In this document: in pieces, positions 1 to 5,671 of the stretch
How the letters are laid out: each line of letters begins with the position of its first letter
How positions within the stretch are numbered: the stretch's first letter is position 1
Source of the DNA: an archaeon
GTDB taxonomy: Archaea > Nanobdellota > Nanobdellia > Pacearchaeales > GW2011-AR1
Assembly: GCA_027318675.1 (NCBI GenBank)
Contig: DAHVOT010000023.1
Span: 1 to 10,403 of the forward strand
DNA: 10,403 nt
Reading direction: 5' to 3'
The notes under the pieces: model-generated
What the model was told of the DNA's origin: nothing
Database searches by the model: none
Seen by the model: only the letters and a program-made list of their open reading frames with translations
Program-made: the position numbers and the translations under genes

Positions 1-631
1 ATTCTTGTGATCCAATCATCTCTGTTGATGTTTCTGTTATTTGTACTTCTTCAACTGTATCTTCACTTTCTGGACTTGTGTTTTCAGTAAGAGACTCCTC
101 TTGGGAAGGACTCGACTCTTCTTGTAAAGGAGTCTCTGTCTCTGAATATGATTCTTGTGATTCTGTTGATTTTTCAGGAGTAGTTGTTGTTTCTATATTT
201 GAGGTTCCATCTATTACTTCTCCTGTTATTTTTGAAACTGAACTTGATTTCTTTTTTATTTTTGAACTATCGAATATTAAAAGTTCATCAAGATATATTT
301 TAACCTCGCTATTATTTTTTAATTCAACTAAGCCGTTTAGTTTTAGTGAATTTAATTTTCCTGGATTTTCTAATTCTAATTCATAAGTTGAAGAGGTATT
401 TGAAATGAAATTAATCTCTTGTGAGAAGGTTTGTATATTTTCTTTAGAATTTCCTGTAAAAAATCCTGTAAGTTTTGTTGGAGAAATTATTGCAAAAATT
501 AAAACAATTAGAAGCAAAAAAACAATTGCTAAAAAGAAGAAGAATTGTAATTTATTTTTTATTATTTTGGGAATTACTTCTTTCTCTTTCAAATTAGATA
601 TAGCTGCCTCTGCTTGTCGAGTCCTTCCCAT
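1..631 (-). CDS. Membrane-anchored surface protein with Ser/Thr/Glu-rich tail (C-terminus beyond window)
   Basis: An open frame runs on the minus strand from an ATG at 631-629 to the window edge without a stop, about 210 codons, so the gene is 3'-partial. The product has a basic N-terminus (residues 1-28), one strongly hydrophobic helix (about 29-49), then an outside part. Residues 80-125 alternate polar and hydrophobic residues around an LKLNG...VKIYLD...LIFDSSK pattern, which suggests a small beta-sandwich. I associate this pattern, from memory, with DPANN surface proteins. From about residue 128 the chain becomes a low-complexity Ser/Thr/Glu/Pro stalk after an ITGEVI segment. Orientation is most likely cytoplasmic N-terminus (positive-inside) with the stalk outside. 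No catalytic motif is visible and function is unknown. It is transcribed divergently from glycyl-tRNA synthetase. The plus-strand frames at 78-386 and 405-689 are antisense shadows. Confidence 0.75.
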   Translation of the reverse strand, partial: MGRTRQAEAAISNLKEKEVIPKIIKNKLQFFFFLAIVFLLLIVLIFAIISPTKLTGFFTGNSKENIQTFSQEINFISNTSSTYELELENPGKLNSLKLNGLVELKNNSEVKIYLDELLIFDSSKIKKKSSSVSKITGEVIDGTSNIETTTTPEKSTESQESYSETETPLQEESSPSQEESLTENTSPESEDTVEEVQITETSTEMIGSQE

Positions 632-637
632 TATCTT

Positions 638-798
638 ACTTATTATATATGTATATTTTATTTATAAATATTACTTATTATATATGTAATATTATTCGAG
701 GGTATTTTTGAATATTTTCTTCTTTTATTTTTATTTTTAGTATCTATACTTATTATATATGTTAATCTATTTATAAATATTACTTATTATATATGTAA
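638..798. repeat. Duplicated promoter/operator-like block with four 15-bp near-palindromes
   Basis: The 15-mer ACTTATTATATATGT occurs exactly four times, at 638-652, 673-687, 748-762 and 782-796. It is an imperfect dyad of the form ACnTATnnnATAnGT. The copies form two pairs, with starts 35 and 34 bp apart inside a pair, and the two pairs are about 110 bp apart. Each pair brackets the TATA-like TTTATAAATATT (661-672 and 770-781). A 31-bp stretch is perfectly repeated (659-689 and 768-798). The block lies between divergent genes. Dyads placed on both sides of a TATA element resemble operators for a dimeric regulator. That function is inferred; the repeats are seen directly. Confidence 0.75.
661..672 (-). 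promoter_or_regulatory. TATA-like element of the minus-strand surface-protein gene
   Basis: Read on the minus strand this is AATATTTATAAA, centred about 35 bp before the ATG at 631. Archaeal TATA boxes sit about 26 bp before the transcription start, which would put the start near 640 and give a leader under about 10 nt. One 15-bp dyad would then overlap the transcription start and another the upstream BRE side of the TATA. A second copy at 770-781 could serve as a distal promoter. No transcription data are available. Confidence 0.45.
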
Positions 799-829
799 AA
801 ATCCTTCTGAAAAGTAGTTATTAATAAAA

Positions 830-838
830 TTTATAAAA
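830..838 (+). promoter_or_regulatory. TATA-like element for a leaderless glycyl-tRNA synthetase transcript
   Basis: TTTATAAAA is centred near 834. At the usual archaeal spacing, transcription would start about 860, essentially at the ATG at 862. No Shine-Dalgarno-like sequence precedes that ATG. Both points fit a leaderless mRNA and support the upstream start for this gene, so the N-terminal extension is probably translated. Confidence 0.5.
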
Positions 839-861
839 TCATTTGTAGTTGTTAATTAGAA

Positions 862-2538
862 ATGGCTTACATTGTTAAACAAAAGATTAATGGTAAAGAA
901 TATTTTTATTTGAGAAAGAGTGTGAGGGAAGGGAAAAAAGTTGTGAGTAAACATGTTGCATATTTGGGTTCAAGCCAGGAAGAGGCAGATAAAAAATATG
1001 CAGAAATAATTAAAAATCTTGATTTAAATAAAAAAGAAATTGAGATGGAAAACAAAGAAAATAATAAAAAAACGGGTTTTGTTAAAATTGAAAGTAGTCT
1101 TGTTCAGAAGAAGATTTCAATTGATGAGCTTGCAAAGTTTTGCAAAGAGAAAGGATTTATTTTTAGATCAAGCGATATTTATGGGGGTTATGCTGGTTTC
1201 TGGGATTATGGCCATTTAGGTGTTGAATTATTTAATAATATTAAAAGAGACTGGTGGAATTTTTTTGTAAGTAAAAGAGATAATATGGTTGGTATGGAAG
1301 CAAGTATAATTTCGCATCCTAGAACATGGAAAGCTTCAGGGCATATTGCTAATTTCAATGATGTTGCTGTTGTGTGTAAAAAATGTAAAACCGCAACTAA
1401 AATAGATAAGAGTGAAGTTGGAAAAGTTCATTGCAAGTGTGGAGGAGAATTTGAGATTAAAGGAGAATTTAGTTTAATGTTTAAAACTAAAGTTGGAGCT
1501 TTAGATGCATCTGATGCATATTTGAGGGGTGAGACTGCTCAAGGAATGTTTTTGAATTTTAAATTAATAAGTCAGACTTCAAGAATGCAATTGCCTTTTG
1601 GAATTGCCCAGATAGGGAGATGTTTTAGGAATGAAATTGCTCCAAGAGATTTTTTATTTAGAAGTAGAGAATTTAATATTGCTGAATTTGAATTTTTTAT
1701 TAATCCTGAAGAGAAAACATGCAATGATTTAAATGAGAATCAGTTGGGAGTGCAATTGAAACTTTTAGATGCTGAAACTCAAACTGCTGGTAAAGATGAT
1801 TTAAAAGAAACAACTATTGGGCAGATGTTAAGTGAAAAGAGAATGGAAGAATGGCATGCTTATTGGTTAGCTGAACAAATTAAATGGTATCATTCTTTGA
1901 ATTTATTTGAAATAAAAATAAGGGAGCATATGAAAGATGAATTAAGTCATTATTCTTCTGCAACTTTTGATATCGATTATGAATATCCTTTTGGAAGTGT
2001 TGAATTAGGAGGAAATGCTAACAGAGGACAGTATGATTTGACTCAGCATTCAAAAGAGAGTGGAGAGAATATGGAAGTTTTTGATGAGAAATATAAAAAT
2101 AAAGTTGTTCCTAAAGTTATTGAACCCACATTTGGTGTTGAGAGAGTATTTTTAGCTTTATTGACTAAAGCATATTCTGATGATGGAAGGGGAAATATAA
2201 CTTTAAATTTACCTGTGAGAATTGCACCTATTAAGGCTGCTGTATTCCCTTTAGTTAAAAGAGAGGATTTTGAAAAAATTGCAGATAGTATTGTTAAAGA
2301 TTTAAGAGAAGAATTTAATGTTGCATATGATAAATCAGGAAGTATTGGAAGAAGATATGCAAGGAATGATGAAATTGGGACACCGTTTTGCATAACTATA
2401 GATGATGATTCTTTGAAGAACAAGGATGTAACAATAAGAGATAGGAATTCAAGAGTCCAGAAAAGAGTTAAGATTGAAAAATTAAGAGAAACCTTAAGAA
2501 AATTGATAAATGAGAAGATAAGTTTTGAAGTGATTTAA
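862..2538 (+). CDS. glyS: Glycyl-tRNA synthetase (class II) with N-terminal extension
   Basis: This enzyme charges tRNA-Gly with glycine in the cytoplasm. The protein has 558 residues. The family core starts near residue 84, where FRSSDIYGG (101-109) and AGFWDYGHLG (111-120) match the usual N-terminus. A CxxC...CxC cluster (C172, C175, C191, C193) looks like a zinc knuckle in the catalytic insertion. Class II motif 2 is FRNEIAPRDF...REF (255-271). The glycine-specific ELGGNANRGQYDLTQH lies at 381-396, and motif 3 is GVERVFLALL (425-434). The C-terminal anticodon-binding domain spans about 448-550. The first roughly 70 residues are extra: a basic segment rich in aromatic residues (3-36, ending HVAYLG) and a charged helix-like linker. 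An in-frame ATG at codon 62 (position 1045) could give a standard-length form, but it has no ribosome binding site, while the ATG at 862 has a well-placed TATA box. The archaeal standalone gene may also be called glyQS. Identity is very secure. Confidence 0.97.
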   Translation: MAYIVKQKINGKEYFYLRKSVREGKKVVSKHVAYLGSSQEEADKKYAEIIKNLDLNKKEIEMENKENNKKTGFVKIESSLVQKKISIDELAKFCKEKGFIFRSSDIYGGYAGFWDYGHLGVELFNNIKRDWWNFFVSKRDNMVGMEASIISHPRTWKASGHIANFNDVAVVCKKCKTATKIDKSEVGKVHCKCGGEFEIKGEFSLMFKTKVGALDASDAYLRGETAQGMFLNFKLISQTSRMQLPFGIAQIGRCFRNEIAPRDFLFRSREFNIAEFEFFINPEEKTCNDLNENQLGVQLKLLDAETQTAGKDDLKETTIGQMLSEKRMEEWHAYWLAEQIKWYHSLNLFEIKIREHMKDELSHYSSATFDIDYEYPFGSVELGGNANRGQYDLTQHSKESGENMEVFDEKYKNKVVPKVIEPTFGVERVFLALLTKAYSDDGRGNITLNLPVRIAPIKAAVFPLVKREDFEKIADSIVKDLREEFNVAYDKSGSIGRRYARNDEIGTPFCITIDDDSLKNKDVTIRDRNSRVQKRVKIEKLRETLRKLINEKISFEVI

Positions 2539-2559
2539 TTTAAAGATATAAAGAAAAAG

Positions 2560-2600
2560 TTTATTAAATCAAATTCTCTGTTTTTTGTATAAAAAAGGAG
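2560..2600 (+). promoter_or_regulatory. TATA-like element and Shine-Dalgarno site for GAPDH
   Basis: TTTATTAAA at 2560-2568 would place a transcription start near 2590. AAGGAG at 2595-2600 lies 5 nt before the ATG at 2606 and is the clearest ribosome binding site in the window. It selects the 2606 start over an in-frame ATG at 2585, which has no such site and would lie at or before the predicted transcript start. Confidence 0.5.
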
Positions 2601-2605
2601 TGATT

Positions 2606-3589
2606 ATGGTAAAAATAGCAATTAATGGTTTAGGAAGAATTGGAAGAGCTTTTTTGAAAATTGCATTAGATAAAGGAATTAATGTTGTTGCTGTTAATGA
2701 TTTATCGGGTGTGGATTCTATTGCTTATCTTATGAAATATGATTCTGTTTATGGAAATTATACTGGAAAGATTGAGAAAGGAGCTGATTTCATTAAAATA
2801 AATAGAAAGAAAATCATGCTTTTCTCTGAGAAACAACCTGAAAATCTTCCTTGGGCTGAATTAGGAGTTGATATTGTTGTTGAATGTACAGGCGCATTTA
2901 CAGATAGAGATGGAGCAACTAAACATCTTTGGGCAGGTGCAAAGAAAGTTTTAATTTCTGCTCCAGCTAAAAACCCAGATGTAACAATTGTTTTAGGAGT
3001 TAATGAAAAAGATTTGAAAAAAGAACATAAGATAATTTCTATGGCTTCATGTACAACAAATTGTTTAGCTCCAATAGTTAAAGTTCTTAATGATGCTTTT
3101 AAAATTCAGTCAGGATATATGACTACAGTTCATGCATATACAAATGATCAGGAAATTTTAGATATTCCACATAAAAAATTTAGGAGAGGAAGAGCAGGAG
3201 CAATAAATTTAATTCCTACAAGTTCTGGTGCTTCAAGTTCTGTTGGGGAAGTTATACCTGAATTGAAAGGAAAATTAGATGGATTAGCTATAAGAGCACC
3301 TGTTCCATGCGGAAGCATAACTGATTTTGTAGCAGTTGTTGGAAGAGAAGTTACAAAAGAAGAAGTCAATGCAGCATTGAAAAATGCTGCTGAAAAACAA
3401 ATGAAAGGTATTTTAGAGTATTCAGAAGATGAATTGGTTTCTTCTGATGTAATAAAGAATCCAAATTCTTCTGTAGTTGATTCTATTTTAACTCAAACTA
3501 ATGGAAATTTGGTGAAAGTACTTTCATGGTATGATAATGAGTATGGATATTCCAATAGATTAGTTGAGATGATTAAGCTTTTGAAATAA
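2606..3589 (+). CDS. gap: Type I glyceraldehyde-3-phosphate dehydrogenase (bacterial-type)
   Basis: This enzyme oxidises glyceraldehyde-3-phosphate to 1,3-bisphosphoglycerate with NAD(P) and phosphate, in cytoplasmic glycolysis. Counted from the start chosen here (327 residues), the NAD-binding GRIGR motif lies at residues 10-14, the catalytic SCTTNC motif at 148-153 with Cys149, and the base is His176 in TVHAYT. Both catalytic residues fall on the canonical family numbers, which supports the 2606 start. Asp32 with Ile187-Pro188 favours NAD over NADP (inference from family rules). The C-terminal SWYDNEYGYSNR motif is intact. This is the class I family of bacteria and eukaryotes, not the class II family typical of archaea, so acquisition from bacteria is likely. 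It lies 29 bp upstream of pgk, the next glycolytic enzyme, as in many bacterial gap-pgk operons. Confidence 0.96.
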   Translation: MVKIAINGLGRIGRAFLKIALDKGINVVAVNDLSGVDSIAYLMKYDSVYGNYTGKIEKGADFIKINRKKIMLFSEKQPENLPWAELGVDIVVECTGAFTDRDGATKHLWAGAKKVLISAPAKNPDVTIVLGVNEKDLKKEHKIISMASCTTNCLAPIVKVLNDAFKIQSGYMTTVHAYTNDQEILDIPHKKFRRGRAGAINLIPTSSGASSSVGEVIPELKGKLDGLAIRAPVPCGSITDFVAVVGREVTKEEVNAALKNAAEKQMKGILEYSEDELVSSDVIKNPNSSVVDSILTQTNGNLVKVLSWYDNEYGYSNRLVEMIKLLK

Positions 3590-3618
3590 GAAATAAATTT
3601 TATAAAATAAATAAAAAT

Positions 3619-4737
3619 ATGAAGACTTTAAATGATTTTGATTTTAAAGGTAAAGTTGTTTTATTGAGGTCTGATTTGAATTCTGATGTTCAGAATAAAA
3701 AATTATTGAAATCTGAGAGAATAAGTGAAGCAGCAATAACAATAAAAGAATTAAAGAAGAAAAAAGCAAGAGTTGTTATATTAGCTCATCAGGGAAGACC
3801 TGGAGATGAAGATTTTATTTCTTTGAAACAACATTGTAAACAGTTGAACAAGCATGTGAAAGTTAAATTTGTTGAAGATATTATTGGAGAGAAAGCTGAG
3901 AGTGAAATAAAAAGATTGAAAGATGGAGAGGCAATACTTTTAGAGAATGTTAGAAATTTAAAAGAAGAATTTGATTTAAATTCAAATAAATTAACTGATT
4001 TTTTTTCAAGGAATTGTGAGATATATGTGAATGATGCATTTTCTGTTTGTCATAGAGCTCAGGCTTCAATACTTCTTCCTAAATATATCCAGAAAAGTTG
4101 TGCTGGAAGAATATTGGAAAGAGAAGTCAATGCTCTTAAGAAATTGAAATTAGATGGAACTCTTTATATTCTTGGAGGAGCAAAACCAGAAGATAATATC
4201 AAGTTATTAGGGAAAAATAAAGTATTGAGTTGTGGGTTATTTGGACAGGTGTGTTTGATGAATAAAGGTAAAAAATTAGGTGAGCAGGAAAATTATCTTA
4301 AGAACAGGAAAATATTTATTGAAATAGATAAGAATAAATTGAAAAATGTTGAGACTCCTTCTGATTTTGCTGTGAATATTAATGGAAAGAGAAAAGAAAT
4401 CCCTGTTGAAGAATTTCCAAATGAGAATGAAATATTTGATATAGGAGAGGCTACTCAGAAGAAATATATTGCAGAAATAAAAAAAGCTAAGGCAATTTAT
4501 ATGAAAGGACCTGCTGGAGATTGTAGTAAGAAACAATTTTCTAATGGAACTTTTGCAATTTTAAAAGCAGTTGCAGGAAGTAAAGCTTTTTCTGTTATAG
4601 GGGGAGGACATTTAAGTGATGCTATTAAAGCTTCCAAAGTAAATATAAAGAAATTTGGGCATATTAGTTTAAGTGGAGGAGCATTGCTTAATTATATTGC
4701 AGGTGAAAAATTACCTGGATTAGAAGTTTTAAAGTAA
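3619..4737 (+). CDS. pgk: Phosphoglycerate kinase (archaeal-type)
   Basis: This enzyme transfers the acyl phosphate of 1,3-bisphosphoglycerate to ADP, giving ATP and 3-phosphoglycerate. The protein has 372 residues, short like archaeal PGKs. N-domain substrate-site motifs are RSDLN (17-21), LAHQGRPGDEDF (55-66), LLENVR (107-112) and VNDAFSVCHRAQAS (137-150). C-domain nucleotide-site motifs are LGGAKPEDN (185-193), MKGPAGD (295-301) and VIGGGH (326-331). The end, HISLSGGA...LPGLEVL, corresponds to the conserved closing segment. HQGRPGDEDF and GGGH are archaeal variants. Two conserved spots deviate: RVDxNxP reads RSDLNSD, and STGGGA reads SLSGGA. No Shine-Dalgarno sequence precedes the ATG, so translation probably follows gap on a shared transcript. 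Confidence 0.95.
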   Translation: MKTLNDFDFKGKVVLLRSDLNSDVQNKKLLKSERISEAAITIKELKKKKARVVILAHQGRPGDEDFISLKQHCKQLNKHVKVKFVEDIIGEKAESEIKRLKDGEAILLENVRNLKEEFDLNSNKLTDFFSRNCEIYVNDAFSVCHRAQASILLPKYIQKSCAGRILEREVNALKKLKLDGTLYILGGAKPEDNIKLLGKNKVLSCGLFGQVCLMNKGKKLGEQENYLKNRKIFIEIDKNKLKNVETPSDFAVNINGKRKEIPVEEFPNENEIFDIGEATQKKYIAEIKKAKAIYMKGPAGDCSKKQFSNGTFAILKAVAGSKAFSVIGGGHLSDAIKASKVNIKKFGHISLSGGALLNYIAGEKLPGLEVLK

Positions 4738-4776
4738 ATAGAAATAAATTAATGCAGATTATGGTTAAAATATAAT

Positions 4777-5454
4777 ATGAAAATAATTGAAGTTAAGAAT
4801 TACAAAGAATTATCAAGAATTGCATCTGATATTATTGTTGAAGAGATAAATAAAAAACCTAAAATTGTAATTGGATTTGCAACAGGAAAAACTCCTAAGA
4901 AAACTTATAAAAATTTAGTTAAGGCATATAAAAACAAGAAAGTTGATTTTTCCAAAATAACTGCTTTGGATGCTGATGAATTTTATCCGATTAAAAAAGA
5001 AAACAAAAAAAGCTATTATCATTATTTGTTTGTAAATTTATTTAATAAAGTAAATGTGAACAAAAAAAATATTTTTCTTTTAAACGGAAATACTAAAGAT
5101 CCTGAAAAAGAATGTGCAGGATATGAAAAGAGTATAAAAGAAAATCCTGTAGATTTACAGCTATTGGGTATTGGAGAGAATGGACATATTGGTTTTAATG
5201 AACCTGGAAGTTCAAGAAATTCCAAAACAAGAGTTGTGGGGTTAACACATATTAAAGGAACAGGGATTACAATGGGGATTAGTACTATAATGAAAGCTAA
5301 GAAAGTTATTTTGCTTGCTTCTGGAAAGAAAAAGGCAAAAGCAATTTATGGATTGGTTAAAGGAAAACTAACAGAAGAAGTTCCTGCAAGTTTCTTGAGA
5401 GAACATAAAGATTTTATTTTAATTATAGATAAAAAAGCTGGGTCTTTGTTGTAG
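4777..5454 (+). CDS. nagB: Glucosamine-6-phosphate deaminase, short lid-less form
   Basis: The family converts glucosamine-6-phosphate to fructose-6-phosphate and ammonia, linking amino sugars to glycolysis. The 225-residue protein carries the phosphate-binding FATGKTP loop (34-40), DADEFYP (65-71) with the proton-transfer Asp67, and GIGENGHIGFNEPGSS (131-146) with the ring-opening His137 and Glu142. ITMGISTIM (164-172) and VPASFLREH (202-210) follow. Family members are usually about 240-266 residues. The difference lies mainly between TRVVGLT (151-157) and ITMGI, where the mobile active-site lid of E. coli NagB is absent. Asn135 replaces an Asp of the E. coli enzyme, as in Gram-positive NagB. 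The related 6-phosphogluconolactonase fold is less likely given the NEPGSS and ITMGI motifs. It is 39 bp downstream of pgk with no clear ribosome binding site. Confidence 0.9.
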   Translation: MKIIEVKNYKELSRIASDIIVEEINKKPKIVIGFATGKTPKKTYKNLVKAYKNKKVDFSKITALDADEFYPIKKENKKSYYHYLFVNLFNKVNVNKKNIFLLNGNTKDPEKECAGYEKSIKENPVDLQLLGIGENGHIGFNEPGSSRNSKTRVVGLTHIKGTGITMGISTIMKAKKVILLASGKKKAKAIYGLVKGKLTEEVPASFLREHKDFILIIDKKAGSLL

Positions 5455-5671
5455 GATTTTTGTTATTGGATAGGTTTTATTTAATTAATTGATTAAGATT
5501 CTGTTTAATAGTTTTGATGATAATTACTGGATAATTAATAATGGCTTAGAGGTTTTACTAATAATTTAATAATAAGCCTTGCAGATAATTTAATGTCAAT
5601 GGAGCTCTTTTAGATACATGTTCTAAATATTTAAAAACTATCGAGGACATATTATTTTGTAGGTGTAAAAA
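5455..5671 (+). promoter_or_regulatory. Intergenic region with promoter and ribosome binding site for the GH130 gene
   Basis: This 217-bp AT-rich gap separates nagB from the glycosidase pair. T-rich runs just after the nagB stop (TTTTT at 5457-5461, then 5472-5480) could act as an archaeal T-stretch terminator. Near the downstream gene, TTTAAAAA (5630-5637) is a TATA-like element predicting a transcription start near 5660. AGGTG (5661-5665) is a ribosome binding site 6 nt before the ATG at 5672. A weak inverted repeat pairs GGCTTA (5543-5548) with TAAGCC (5573-5578). I see no tRNA or convincing small RNA. Confidence 0.45.

Noticed and set aside
78..689. Two plus-strand open frames (78-386 and 405-689) in the first 700 bases
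   Set aside because: They lie antisense to a long minus-strand frame that continues across the region with a clear membrane helix and purine-rich coding bias. Their translations are Ser/Phe-rich mirror products with no domain pattern.
659..798. 31-bp perfect direct repeat as a possible CRISPR remnant
   Set aside because: There are only two copies with a 78-bp gap, the sequence is almost pure A/T with TATA-like content, and no cas gene is present. A promoter/operator duplication explains it better.
2043..2423. Minus-strand open frame inside glycyl-tRNA synthetase, and similar ones inside gap (3148-3369), pgk (4276-4536), nagB (5022-5225) and GH130 (6590-6784)
   Set aside because: Each is fully antisense to a gene with strong motifs, has no domain pattern, and is expected from the purine-rich codon bias of the sense strand.
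3598..3607. TTTATAAAAT between gap and pgk as a promoter
   Set aside because: At normal archaeal spacing transcription would begin about 10 nt inside pgk, after its ATG. More likely plain AT-rich linker in a gap-pgk operon.
4752..4775. Seven-codon open frame before nagB as a leader peptide
   Set aside because: It has no ribosome binding site, no repeated regulatory codon and no attenuator structure nearby. Such frames are common by chance in this base composition.
5543..5578. Inverted repeat GGCTTA/TAAGCC as a small RNA or riboswitch hairpin
   Set aside because: Only six base pairs with a 24-nt A/T-rich loop and no extension or T-run. No tRNA, kink-turn or C/D box set could be assembled around it.
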